This document shows positions 34,439-46,699 of a DNA stretch of 64,000 nucleotides, in pieces. The translations under genes and the position numbers were made by a program. Positions within the stretch are counted from its first letter, which is position 1, and every line of letters begins with the position of its first letter. The DNA is taken from positions 1,657,862,062 through 1,657,926,061 of the forward strand of contig OY728121.1 in the NCBI GenBank assembly GCA_963277665.1. Direction: 5' to 3'. The notes under the pieces are model-generated. The model saw only the letters and a program-made list of their open reading frames with translations, was not told the origin of the DNA and did no database searches. The stretch comes from Viscum album. Lineage: Eukaryota > Streptophyta > Magnoliopsida > Santalales > Viscaceae.

Positions 34439-37106
34439 CCTTAGCCTCGATCAATGATATCCATCGTCTTCACATGACAGAACAAGGTGTGGGAATAGCC
34501 TGTGTAGGGGTGAGTATAAGGATACTCAGTAAAGACCCCGAGACCCCAGAAGGTCTCCCAGAATCCAAAAATGATAAGCCTCAAAAGTAAGAGTACAATC
34601 ACAAGGTACGAAGTAACAACCATCCTTACTTAGGTGTATGACCATACTTATACCTATGTTTTCAAGATTACACATAGCTCCATCTCCGGAGCCAAAATAA
34701 AAACTATCCACGAAGGAAGAAGTACCACGATGGTAACAACACACGGGTGAGTACCTCTTAGTTAACACCACATAGAGAGGAACCACAATGGTTTCCCCAC
34801 AAAGATTAGAACTCATCTCACACCAGGTATAACTTAGGTATGATAGTAATGATGATTATATGTAACTACTGAATCATATTACTCTGTTGAGAGGTAGGCC
34901 CACGTAGGATCCTAAATCTCCAGACCCACATAGGATCCCAGTACAACAGACCCACGTAGGATCCAAAAGTATTCCCATGTGGATTCCTAGAGCGGATCCA
35001 TATGGGATCCTGGAACACAGACCCATGTACGATACCAAATCACAAACCCACGTAGGATCCCAAGGCACACACCCATATAGGATCCATTTCTCATGTTACA
35101 ACCAACCACAATGTTCTCGCACTAAGATCACTTGATTTTGGGAGGGTTCGCTCCTCAAGAAATAGGTCGATAATCCAATTACCATGAAGCCCCACTAAAA
35201 TGTATTCCTAAAGGACTTCCATGTAATAGGGGTTGCAATGCAACAAACGGTGTGTCAAATGGACACCCAGTCTGTATGTTATTAGCCTTTTTAGTACTGA
35301 GGGCCCAGTTGGATTCATGTTTGATCCAACCTGGACATACACCAAATTTATCTAAAACTATTGTGCGGTACACAAAAAGGACTGTCTCGATCCAAGGATT
35401 TCAAATCCACAAACAGTTTGTCAAACGGATTCCTGTAGCTCAAGTTATGGCCGAAAGAGCGGAAAGGGGTCGAAGCTGGTCCCGGTCCGGTCCGACCCAT
35501 CCTGGGCCGACCCGACCCGGTTCGGGTTGACCTAGCCCGTCCCGGGTCCGACCTTGGGTCCCGCCAGGCCTAGAGGATCTGACCCGGCCAGCCGGTGCAG
35601 CCCGCGCTGGGCAGCCCACAAGAGGTCCGCAACTGGACCACGACTGGTCAGCCCCATGGTGGGGTCCGTCCTAGCCACCACCCAAGGGGGAGGCACCCAC
35701 TTGGTACCCCGAATGGCCCAGTTGTTCGGGTTGGGTGGCCAACCGGCTGGTACCATGTGGCACTGATAGCTTACACTCGGGACCCGGGGGTCCCAAATGA
35801 CTCCTCAGCTGGCCGAATGGCCAGCCCACCTCCGTGGCGTGGTTACACACCACGCCACCTCAGGCAACCGCCAACGAGCTATCCATCCCCCCCTTTACTG
35901 CCACAGCCTTGTGTTGTGGCCCATGCAAGCCTGGCGGTGCAGACGTGCGCCGCCACCCCCTTCACACGGCCGACCATGTGCCGACCGTCGACCTTGCTCT
36001 GCCGCGACTGACTGGTCATGACGCTCCTCTGGCGGCGTGGTCGTGTCGCCGCCGTCATTACGGCCGACCAGAGTGCCGAAAACCGCTCCCAAGCCCTACC
36101 AATGCTGGTTTCCAGCACCTGTTGCCGGAGGCATTCCTCGGGTTACCGGGTGCGCTTTGGTGGCCCGATCTTCATTCCGAAGACTCCCGCACTCGTCTTG
36201 GGATGTCTCCATCGATTCAATACCACTATGGTTGGGATTCACTCAACCCAAAAACAAGCCACAAAGAACACCAAAATCCACAAAGGTTGGAGGGGGTTCG
36301 GGCCGTGTTCATTTGGCCGGAACCCTCTGCCTTAGAACAGTAGCAAGTAGTATAGTTGTTCTTAAATCAAGAAGAATGACAAGAACGAGGTAAGGGTTAT
36401 ACAAAAACAACAATCCCTACCTCGAAGATTCATTGACGTTGGTGAGGAGAGGGAAAGATGAACATCGGTTCGTCGTTGTTTAAGACGTTCCTCATTGGAT
36501 ATCCTTCGATGGAGTTCTTCGTTGGAGAAATGTTCATCAAATTAGAAGAGTTCTTCCTCTAAGTGGGGTTTCCTCCATCAAGATCCTCCACCAAGATTCT
36601 TCTCCAGCCAAGAACCAAGAGCCCCAATCAAGGTGACGAAGAGCCTCCCCCTTAATTGATATGTTTAATGACTTCATTTAATAAAGTCATTAAATGTTGG
36701 GGGTTTGGCACAATTTAAAAAAGGGTTTGAAGAGATTGGGTGGTCCCCACCTAGAATTAAAAAGTTAAATAAAAATAAATTTAGTTTTTTTATTTCTACT
36801 TTTTTTATTTTCCCACGATGGGTAGAAAAAAACTATCTTCCACCCATGACCAACTGCAGTTAAGGTGAAGGTCTTCTTAAGAAACTATCAGCTTTACGAG
36901 ATCAACAATTCCCTCAGATTTCAATTCCAAGCACCAGTTCAAAAGTTACAAAACCTGCTCACACATTTACTGAAAGTACTTAAGAAACTTCAAGAAAAAA
37001 TTCCAGGCTCTCCAGGCCTCGAAATCAAGTACCATCAGAAATTGCAGACTCAAATATTTCCATATAATTTTAAAAAATATTTTCATGGAATTTTTGGGTC
37101 CTTACA
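34439..37106 (-). repeat. Element C 5' LTR, main segment (right of element B)
   Basis: Pairs with about 15036-17751. Contains the degenerate tandem array (about 34898-35090) and the GC-rich block (about 35440-36340). Ends ...gggtccttaca at 37106. Overlapping open frames of up to 169 codons near 35.6-36.4 kb lie in the GC-rich block on both strands and are not genes. Confidence 0.9.
34898..35090. repeat. Degenerate short tandem repeats in C 5' LTR
   Basis: Counterpart of 15498-15690, built on 'acccacgtaggatcc'. Confidence 0.75.
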
Positions 37107-37111
37107 TGAAG
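37107..37111. repeat. Target-site duplication of element C, right copy
   Basis: tgaag, partner of tttag at 2333-2337. It matches the homologous element B context better than the left copy does. Confidence 0.55.
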
Positions 37112-37321
37112 CACCTAGAAAAATTCCTTAAAATAACAAGAAGATGTTTTATATGTGGTAAAGGAGGTTATAAAGTAATAATCCTAAAAGAGAAAAAGAA
37201 GTGTCCTTTTAGCTCTATGAAAGGGGAAAATGTTCTTATTGAGTTATCAACTAAATTTTTTAAATGTTGGGAGAATGATCATTATGAAAATAGATGTCTT
37301 AGGGGGAATGCTCATGAATGA
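37107..37321 (+). pseudogene. Element D gag zinc-knuckle remnant
   Basis: Continues D's gag after the C insertion. The first knuckle is split between 2332 and 37107. The second reads CFICGKGGYKVIIL, with the His and last Cys lost. The third reads FKCWENDHYENRC, keeping most ligands but with the first Cys changed to Phe. The stop at 37319 aligns with the end of the mini-gag region. The apparent ATG at 37085 lies in C's LTR and is there by chance. Homologous to the B frame at 28190-28350. Confidence 0.75.
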
Positions 37322-38751
37322 TATTAGCAAGACCAAAAAAATATCTTCTTATAAATACGTAATTATATTATATTTGAATATAAGGAAAATGAAAATGAAA
37401 TATTAATGGTATGGATTATTTATTAGCTCATTTTTTTGAATTTTTTGAATCTTAGTATATGATTCATATATTTGTTTATTGGAAGTAAGTATTAAGGAAT
37501 AATATTGAAAATCAAGGTTAAGGGATTATCAAGAAACTTAAATGATTATGATGGATAGGTATAAGGGATTCAAGAGTTATGGTATATTTAAGGATGATCT
37601 AAAGTTTAAAATAATTAACACTCTTTTGATTATGGGAGTACTTTGGAAGACTTTAATTGAGTTTTGATAGATGTTTGAGGTATATATAACTCTTATGTTT
37701 ATCATGTGAAAAATTTATTTGAGGAAGAATGCTATTTTCATTTTTGAAAATAAGTTTAAAGGTATGGAAGATTTTGAATTAATTAAGGGATATTATATTT
37801 TTGGGATGCGGAATGAAATGTTTGAGTTAACCATTGAGTTTAAACCATTTCTTCAATATTGAAAATTTTATTTTTATTTTTTAAGATGTTTTTCACATTT
37901 ATAGGAAAGTTATAAGGATTATAGTTTTAGAAAAAGGACAACCTAAAGGTCAGGTGAAAACTCCTTGAATTCAACAAGGAAATGAGGTTTGAACCCACTA
38001 TTGGAGGGAGACACAGGTGCTTCACCTACCACTATAATATATGATGTCAGGGTTAGTATGACATTGTTTTCATTTATTTAAAAAATCTGATGGATAAATT
38101 ATAAGTTAATTTTGGGAATCATATTATCATGTGAAAACCATTTGGGTTATGGTTATTATCTAAGTACAAGAGGAATTTTTTTTTTCTTTTTTGGGATTAT
38201 GAAATATATTAGATGTTGATTCTAGTGCTTCTGAAATAAAGAAAATTCATCTTGGATACTTATTATTTGAAAAAAAATATGATATTGTGGTTGAAATTGA
38301 TTTAAAATATGAAAATATACCTATCAAGTAAGTATATTTCCCTATGTTCTTAGACTAGGACATACATAAATTCATCAACTGAAGGAAAATTATCTAAAAA
38401 CAAAAATTTTACTTGTTTACTTTTTTATCAATTAATCAATGGTCTTTTAACCCATCACATATTTATGGTTTTATAAGGGTTAAATTTCCCTTGAACTTGT
38501 TCTATATCACTCTCTATCAGTCCTTAGGTGTTGGTTTTCTATTCCATTCTAATGATTTCACTTACCACCGATGTTTTCATACATGTAAACCAAGTTATTT
38601 ATTATCCCATATGACCTTTGAACTTCCATTTATCCCTTTTCAAGAGGAAGTTTTATTAACCATTTTTATGATGTTGGATTTCAATAAAGGTATTTTGAAA
38701 AGTTAATGCGCTAGTCGTAAAGATTGAGTTCAAATTATAGGGATTCAAATT
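37322..38751 (+). other. Element D internal, non-coding
   Basis: AT-rich and without pol. Follows element B 28427-29969 in order, including the tRNA-like segment at 37931-38050. The 97-codon open frame at 38413-38706 has no recognisable domain. Confidence 0.6.
37931..38050 (-). repeat. Diverged tRNA-like segment in element D
   Basis: The minus strand keeps TATAGTGGTAGGTG (A-box-like, near 38036-38023) and TGGGTTCAAACCTCA (B-box-like, 37997-37983), and ends with GGTTGTCCTTTT, as at 28998-29115. It is less GC-rich than the B copy, consistent with age. Confidence 0.6.
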
Positions 38752-38764
38752 TTAAATGGGGAGA
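38752..38764 (+). other. Element D polypurine tract (weak)
   Basis: ttaaatggggaga just before the LTR start tgcaatatc. It corresponds to element B's gaaggaggggagag. Confidence 0.65.
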
Positions 38765-41700
38765 TGCAATATCATGGGATTTTAAAATTAAATACCATGT
38801 TCGATAGTGTACAAGATACACAATACTGAGATTAAATGAACAACAAAATATTATTATTTAAGTGTGAATGTTATAACATAGCCATTAAATTGGTGATAAT
38901 AAATAGTATTAACCAAATTATGAAATATATAATAGTCCTACACATTTATAATGTATTAATTAAATCTTTTTAAATAATCACACCTTTTTTAGTAATGTCA
39001 TTATATTCTTCAAAAATATGTTTTCCTCAAAAATTGTTTTTATTGTTTTTTTATGATTGAATGTTATAATTAATTTAAGAAAATTTTAGAAAATTTAATT
39101 CATAAAATTAATTTCATTTTTTAATTAATCATTTAAAAACTATCTTAGAATTATTTTTTGAGAATTTTCTGAAAAGATTAGTTTTTTCATGAATAGTAAA
39201 AAATACCGATTTTCATAAAACTGTCATTTTATTTGTATTAAAAAATCATTTTTTGAAATTGTCATAGTAAAACTGTAATTTTATATATATTAATTAATTT
39301 TTACTTATATATAATCTAATTAACTACACATTAACTATACTTAAATCTTATTTTGGTGTAAGTACATTTTGGGCTTAGAAATGAATTTTTCAAGAAAACT
39401 CTTTTTCATTACGTTTTACCAATTTAATTTTAAATTAAATTATTCCACTTATGTGTTTTGAATTTTGAATAATTTATTCCATATTTTTAATCATGTGGTA
39501 TAAATTTAGTAAATAGGTACCTTTTATTTTTGGTCAATATTAATAGTAAGCATAGTAATTTTTGTTAACACTGTAAAGGGTAGATCAAGTAATAATGTTA
39601 AAAATAAAACGATAAGGATTATAAAATTACCAAAAAACATGAATTAATTTAATTTTATGAGTCCATTTCATCCATAATCAAAAATTATTTAGTTATTTGG
39701 AATTTTCTACCCATTTTGATGACATTAGGACCTTTATTGAATTTTATTTCAAGAAAAGTCAAACATATCACACTCTTGATTTAAATAACTATATTATTTT
39801 TAATATGGGGGTTATAAATATTATATTCTAGACTAAAATTATTATTTTTAATATAAAATATTTATCTCCATCATGATAATTTTTTTTAATTTTTAGTGAA
39901 TAAATAATTACATTAAATTCTTACACAACATTGACATTGTAATTATCCACTTAATGAAACAATTTAAATAAATGATATTCATTTTTTAAAATTAAATATA
40001 TTCTGAGATTATTAATTTAATACTTGAAATTTATATAATACCATGAAATGATAGGTATATTTTAAAATATAAATTTTTTAATTATATGTGTTATGATGAT
40101 ATTATTAAATTAAATGTAATGAATAGTTCTTAAAACTAAGATTATTGATATTTTAAAATAAATAATATTTTATTAAATGTTATAGAATTACTAAAAATAA
40201 TATATTCATGGAAGTGATTATGATATTATTTTTAATATCAACCATGATCCATTTATGAGTTTTTTTCATTTATAGTAACTATATCGACCCTCAAAGAGTA
40301 AAAATCCTTATTGTGATGGAAAATTTTTAAATGGTTAATGAGGGGTTAAAACTAAATTAGAATGGATAAAATCTTTCGTAAACTTTTAAAAAAATTATTT
40401 TATGAGATTATTTTGACCCATACTCACCCTATATTCAAAAAAATGAGTTTTTCCATTTTTAATTGAATATTAATTGAATATTTTTAAAAATTCCAAGTGT
40501 TCCCATATCATCTCTTATAAAAGGGAACATATTATCAATCATTCACACTTAAAAATCCATTTGGTTCAGCCAAAAACTACAAAAATAACCTCCTAGAATC
40601 CATAAACTTATTATAGGGACCTTATTTATTGGAATAATACCAATATTATAGGTGTTACAGTTTTAGGAAAAGGAGGTTTTCCAAATAATAGGTATAGTTT
40701 TCAACTGCATGTTTTAGTTTTTTTATTATCTCAAATCTTTCAAATATTCTTCAAAAATGATAAAAAAATAAAAACAAATATCATCCATATACTTATATTT
40801 TATTATGTTAAGTGTAGATATTATATCCATATCCTATATCGATCAAATGGGAAATGAATTTATCATTCATGAGTATGGTGGACTACCACCTCATGAATCG
40901 ATGTAATTCATTTTCCATCAAAATTTATCAATAATGGTTATAATTATAGTATTAATGTTTATATATATATTTCATTACATATTTTTTATTATTAAAATAT
41001 AATTTATCATTTAACTTCTTACGTTTCCTTTCACTAAAAAATGATAATGTCTTTGTGTGTATGTGTGAAGTACCACCACCACGAAGCTACGTGATTTGTT
41101 TTTCTTCACAAAATCATTTGTAATATATATATAATTATATTTAGAATACGATTTTTATGGTATTATAATAATTATATAAATATAAAATAACACTTACCTT
41201 CTTTCCATAGTGATCATTGAAGAATGGAAATGTTACTCAGGTGTACATACGGCCTACCGTCTACATGATTGTAACGTAGTTAATTTTTCATGACTATATT
41301 TCATGATTGATTTTAAAATAATAATTTACATATTAAAATGATAATTATTTCATGAATTTTATTCTATATATAGTGTAATAATAACCACTTTTACCATAGT
41401 CAATATACCCAATTCATTTTGGACTTATGAACCAAATATCAACAAAACGTTCTACATAAACCTATATGATTAAGTAATTTCATATAAATTGGTAATAAAT
41501 AATATAAAAATAATAATATACATGAAAAATGTTATTAATAAAGTATAAAATTATGCTAATTATTCAGTAAAATAAAGAACTTATGTGATTTTTCAGCCTC
41601 AAGGTAAGAGACATTCTTTTAAAAATTATATTTTGAAGTTTCCATTAAAACTCAATTTTTCATCCATATCCATATTTTATAAAAAATTAATATTTTTACT

Positions 41701-42783
41701 ATTCCCCTATGATTTTTTTACTTTTTCCCCATGTTTTAATTTTTTACAAAACATTTTGAATGGAATATTTTTTTTGTTTTCTAAAAGAAGTAATTTGTGA
41801 ATTTTCTAGAAAAAATATAGAAGGAATGATTTTTTAACTTACATGAAATGATTAGATTTTCCCTTAGACCTAACACCTAAATGATTTTATTACTTTATAA
41901 TTTCCATGGATTTTTTCAAATAATTTTTTTTCTTTATTATGTGTATAGTTTTTATATTTTAAAAATGATTTTTAAGAAAAAAGGAATTTTGATATTGGAA
42001 GGTGTTTTGAACATTCGTATACAATAGATTTCAAGGGTTTTATTCATGATATGGTCCTTGGAAAATATTTATGAAGGTTTGAGCCCCATTATAGGTCATC
42101 AGTAACTTCATTATAGATTATATGGTGGGTGCACCCCAATAGTTCTCCAATTCATTGGGTAATGATTTTTTCTCTGGAGAATTATATTTGAAGTTGGTCG
42201 TATAGTTAATCAAATTTGTAAGGGTTTTTGTAAGGGTTCTGTAAGGGATCTGTGTTGCTGATGTGTCAAGTAACCTACATGAATTTTCTATTCTTACTAA
42301 TGAGTTTTCAAGGAAATCGATTGATTTCAAATGGTAAGATAGTGGTTTTTTAAAGTTAAAATGATTCTATTTTAAGATGAAAATGCATGTTTTTAAGAAA
42401 AGGGTTTTCATGGGTTATAATTTTTTTTACTTTAGACTAACATATTTCTTATTTTATTTCCCTTACTAAGGTTTTTATGCTCATCCCATGTTTTTAACAA
42501 GTTTTTCATTGGTTTTAAGGATTTCCTAGAGAAAATAATAAGTCATGTTTAATGTTTTGAATATGTCAAGAAAATAAATAATTTTTTATTTTAGAAGTTT
42601 TATAATGTGGAGCAATGGATACTGATTTAGAAGTTTCCACATTATATACATATGAGTTTTTTATGTAACATTTATGACTTAAATCTCTAAAACTCTAAAC
42701 TTAAAATATTTTTGGGAATGAAATAATGTGAATTCTAGTTTAAAGATACCAGATTATGTGATTTTTAAGGTAGGGTCCTTACA
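38765..42783 (+). repeat. Element D 3' LTR, complete
   Basis: 4019 bp, starting tgcaatatcatgg (compare tgtaacagcccaatatttcatag in B) and ending gggtccttaca. Its last 1.8 kb pairs with window bases 1-1840. A TATAAAA at 40516-40522 sits in the same context as in B. Module copies at about 40862-40912, 41040-41105 and 41228-41285. No gene. Confidence 0.88.
40516..40522 (+). promoter_or_regulatory. Candidate TATA box of element D 3' LTR
   Basis: tcttataaaagggaaca, the same setting as tcttataaaagggcact in element B. Confidence 0.5.
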
Positions 42784-43414
42784 AAGTATATAAATTTACA
42801 AAGTTAAAAGTAGGTTGTGATCACTAAATAGTAGTAGGCTGCCACAAAAGAATCTATATAATGTCTATCCACATGCATCTTTTAGTTCTGGTATAAACTA
42901 GATTTCTAAAACATTTCCAAAATAAATCATTTTTAATTTTATTATCATTATTTGGTTTTCTTATAAAAAATTGCGTGTTTAAATAAATGAATAAATGTGA
43001 CACAATATGTATTCATGAGGTATAAGAAGATGAATAAAATACGTTTCAAGCATCAATATCCATATCAAATGTGAAAAAAAGCATATCTAATAAATATGAA
43101 CATAATACATCCAAAAAGAACTAAAGGGAAATCCATGGCATAAGGCTCTACACAACTAAGACTCACAAAGGAACACTAGCCAACGTAAGTGAATCTTAAA
43201 GTCCTAGAACCTCGATCCCCTAGTAAGGCTACCCACTATCCACCATGGAATCAAGGGAACATACCCTAGTGATAGCTTATTTCACTAAGTTTTGTCTATG
43301 TTTAGTTTCTCCATATACCCAAGGTCTCCCAATTTTTTATATATCAGCATTAAATTTCAATAAAACAAGACCAAAATTTTTAAAACATTTTCTATAGTGA
43401 CATCAAATTGATTT
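42784..43414. other. Unassigned AT-rich spacer between D and E
   Basis: About 630 bp, no recognisable gene or repeat. A slightly less AT-rich patch at about 43140-43260 has no open frame of note. Confidence 0.5.
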
Positions 43415-46400
43415 TGTATAGAATCATAATTTTCCATGTAATTTTTTTTAATTATATGGAAATATTAAGAGACTGCAAAAATTGACAGCACATGATTCTG
43501 AGTCCTGGAGTGCCCAGAATGAATTTCTGAACTTTCTTTAAGGTACATTCAGTTAACATGCGAGTGTGAATTTGAAACATTTTAACCGGTGATCAGAATT
43601 GAAATATGAGGACACCGTTGAACTCGTAGCATCAATATTCGCTTAAGGAGACCTTCACTTCAACTATAGTAGGTCGATGGTGGAAGTTGAATTTTTGGGT
43701 TTTGAGGAGGAATAAAATAAAACAATTGGTTTTTGTCATTTCAAACCTCTCCACCACTTTTTAAATCTTGGTGGTGGGGACCACCCATCCTTGAACCCCT
43801 CTTTTAATGTGATGTAACTCTTGGAACACCCGCCCAATTGAAGAGCCAAAATTAATTGATCAATTAATTAACTTAAACTTAATTATGTTGGATCCCCCCT
43901 TTCTTCTTCCTCTTGGGCTGGAAAACCTTATTGGTGGAGAAATTTTTTGCTGGAGAACTCTTGAAGGAAGAACATCCTCCAACGAAGAAGATCCTCTAAT
44001 GAAGAATATCCTCCAAATGAGGAACAAGGAACCAATGTTTGAGAAGTGATGATGAATCATCTTCTTCCTCACTTCACCTCCAATGAACAAACAAGGTAGG
44101 GTTTCTCTTGATTGTTCTTCGTTACTTTGTTTTACGTTTATTTAATCTTCTTGAGCTGCTTGTTATCGAAATAACGTGGAGTGAACGGGCCAAAAAAACA
44201 TGGCCCGATCCCTCTGCTACCTGTGGATTGATGTGTTCTTCGTTGGTAGATCATTGGGTTGAGTAGAACCCGACCATGTCAGAATAGATGCAAGGGCGAC
44301 ATCCCGAGATGAACTTTGATCTCTTCGGATTAAAGAACGGGCCACCGGAGTTCACCCAGTGCCCAAAGAAGTCCGTTGATGACTGGTGCAGGCGACTTAC
44401 ACTGGAAGGTTACTAGGCGGTGGCCATCACACTGACTGGCTGCAATGGCAGTGACGATGCAACCGTGCCCCCGAAGGAGGCCACGACCCGTCGGCCGCGG
44501 CGGAGGAGGGTGGAAGTCGACATGCCGACTGGCCGCATGGAAGCAGGGCGACGTGCGTTTGCGCCACTGGTAGAGGAGGAGGCCGCAACTATTGAGCCGC
44601 GATGGCACACCAGGGCGGTATACACCTGATCGACCGCAGGAGGAGCAATGGTGTCATCACACCGCTGAAAGGGTGAGCTGGCCGAAATCCCAACCGACCA
44701 CGTCATGCTGAATAGGACACGCGTGCCAGCAGACGATGCCATGTAGCACCATCGGGTTGAATAAATCCAAATGGTACAACTGTATTTTTTTGGGAATCCA
44801 GGGGGGTGCCTCCTCTAGGTGGTGGCTAGGGCGGGCCCCACCACGGAGGACTGCACCCTGCCGCGGGCCGAGCCCAACGGGTCGCGCCGAGCAGACCGAT
44901 CACTACGGGCTGAGCCATACGGGCTGAGACCAGTGGGTCAGGCCGAGCCCCCCATGGCCCAGCCCATCCGGGTTGGACCCAGGCTGGGTCGGACTGGACC
45001 CAGGCCCATCTAGACCCAAATACGCCTTTTTGGACATATCTTGAGAACCAGGCATCCGTTTGAAGAACCATCTATGGTACCTGAATCCTTGGATCGAGAC
45101 AGTCCTTTTGGTATACTCCACTTGGGTTTTGGATAAAGTTGGAGTATGGATGGGTTGGATCGAACCCAAATTCAACTGGGCCCTCAGAACGAACACACAA
45201 ATAACTTACAGACCGAGATTCCTATTAATGCACCATCTGTTGCATTGGTAACCTTATGACATAGCGATCCTTTGGGATACTTTTTCATGGGAATTTGTGG
45301 TAGTTGAAGTATCGACCTATGGCTTGAGGAGTGGATCCTTCTGGAATCAAGCGTGCATAGTGTGAGAACCTTGTGGCTGGATGTACTTGAAGAATCTTCA
45401 GATCCTGTGAAAGTCATCTTTGGATCCTGTGTGGGTTAGCAACTACCAATCCTGTGTGGGTCATCTACATATCCTGTGTGGGTCATCTTCGGATCCTATG
45501 TGGGTCATCTTCTAATCATGTGTGGGTCATCTTCAGATCCTGTGTGGGTCATCTTTGATCCTGTGTGGGTTAACAGTAGAGTTTCTCGACAAATTAAGAT
45601 GATCTAGCAATACAAATAAACATCTATACTTCCATACTTAAGTTATAACTGATGTGGGATGTGTCTTTACCTTTGTGGTACACTACTGTGTGGTGATACC
45701 TTCGTGGCATTCTTATGTGTGGTTTTACCTTTGTGGTACTTACCTTCGTGGTATTCTTTCCTTCGCGGAACAGTTGTGCATGAGGCTAAATAGTTGGGCT
45801 ATGTGTTACTCTTGAATGAGTTGGGTTACTTGATAACTTAGGTATCTGTATGGGCATATATATAAATAGGTTTGACTATTGTTTTTGTGCTCTATGATTA
45901 TGGTAATGCTTTGTGGTTTATCCTTTGTGGATTCTAAGAGACCTTCGAGGGTGTTGGGGTCCCTACTGAGTATTGTTATACTTACTCCTACACGGGATAC
46001 GACCGCACCTTGTTGTCTCCTGTGCAAATGACAGACAACATTGATCGAGGCTGAGGGTGCCAGGACTGGAGGCTACTTGGAGGCGGACCATTAGATGAGA
46101 TGTACCGTAGAGATGACCGTTCGAGAGATGTATCTACCCTTCAAGTAGGATCCTTGGTGGGTATTCACAGGTGTTGATTTCAGTTTTACTTGTACTTTCC
46201 AGTTGGGCTTGTATTCTGGCCTGTTTACATATTGTACTCACCCTATTTACTATATATTTTACTTTGAGCTTGTATCTTGTTGTGTGCTTGGATTGTGTGA
46301 GTTTGCAGGTTAAAAGGTAATGCCTTCCCGATTTTAGGGATATGCCTTTCCAGTGCTAGTCACCAGTCCCTAGCCTATGGAAGGCGGGCTTGGGGTAGTC

Positions 46401-46432
46401 ACAACATGGGCCCCGGGGGGCTGGTTGTGAAA
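43415..46432 (+). repeat. Element E 5' LTR
   Basis: Begins tgtatagaatc (compare tgtaaacaacc in the partner) and ends ...ggttgtgaaa. It contains the GC-rich block (about 44200-45010) and the 22-bp type array (about 45416-45575). Open frames in the GC-rich block on both strands are not genes. Confidence 0.88.
45416..45575 (+). repeat. Tandem array in E 5' LTR
   Basis: Seven or so units of 'gatcctgtgtgggtcatctt' of about 21-23 bp. Same family as the C arrays, in opposite orientation because E lies on the other strand. Confidence 0.85.
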
Positions 46433-46451
46433 AATTAGTATGAGAGGAGTC
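46433..46451 (+). other. Element E primer-binding site
   Basis: aattagtatgagaggagtc follows the LTR end, as in element C. Confidence 0.78.
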
Positions 46452-46699
46452 AGTTCTACCAAAGAACTTGGACTCTGATCTTTTGATTCGGCAATAGTGT
46501 TAAGTGTAATGAGTGTGATTTTCAGTTTGGGGAATCCAGCATTGGTGCGATGACCAACTTATCCATACACCAGGACCCTAAATTATAATTTCCAACTTAG
46601 TGCATGAAAACAATGATTGCGTGTGTGTTTTTGAAATGTTTTCCTTGAAGTGTCTTTTAGTCAGCTCACCGGGTATAAATTTTTTGTCGTGGCACACCT

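Larger units (their letters stand above)
2338..37106 (-). mobile_element. Element C: degenerate Ty3/Gypsy chromovirus-like retrotransposon, split by A and B
   Basis: A minus-strand element with LTRs of about 3.05 kb. The 3' LTR is 2338-2597 plus 14933-17751, interrupted by A. The 5' LTR is 22589-22956 plus 34439-37106, interrupted by B. The internal region is 17752-22588. It holds gag, protease, RT, RNase H, integrase and a C-terminal chromodomain, all broken by stop codons and some frameshifts. The polypurine tract and tRNA-Met-type primer site are in place. Element E is an independent copy of the same family. C cannot be autonomous: its RT catalytic aspartates and one integrase catalytic aspartate are replaced. 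Confidence 0.9.
1..42783 (+). mobile_element. Element D: old pol-less Gypsy-type LTR retrotransposon (LARD), outer shell of the nest
   Basis: The segments 1-2337 and 37107-42783 are the two halves of one plus-strand element split by element C. Seen: the end of a 5' LTR, a tRNA-Met-type primer site, a leader plus gag remnant, a polypurine tract and a complete 3' LTR. The internal part sums to about 2.15 kb and has zinc-knuckle remnants but no protease, RT or integrase, as in large retrotransposon derivatives (LARDs). Its order matches element B throughout: leader, mini-gag, tRNA-like segment, PPT, LTR starting TG. The LTR copies are visibly diverged from each other with indels, so it is the oldest layer. 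The 5' end lies outside the window. Confidence 0.85.

Noticed and set aside
35595..36393. Overlapping open frames of up to 169 codons on both strands in C's 5' LTR
   Set aside because: They lie in a GC-rich block with few stop codons by chance, overlap each other in several frames, show no domain, and recur in decayed form in the partner LTR at 16.0-17.0 kb.
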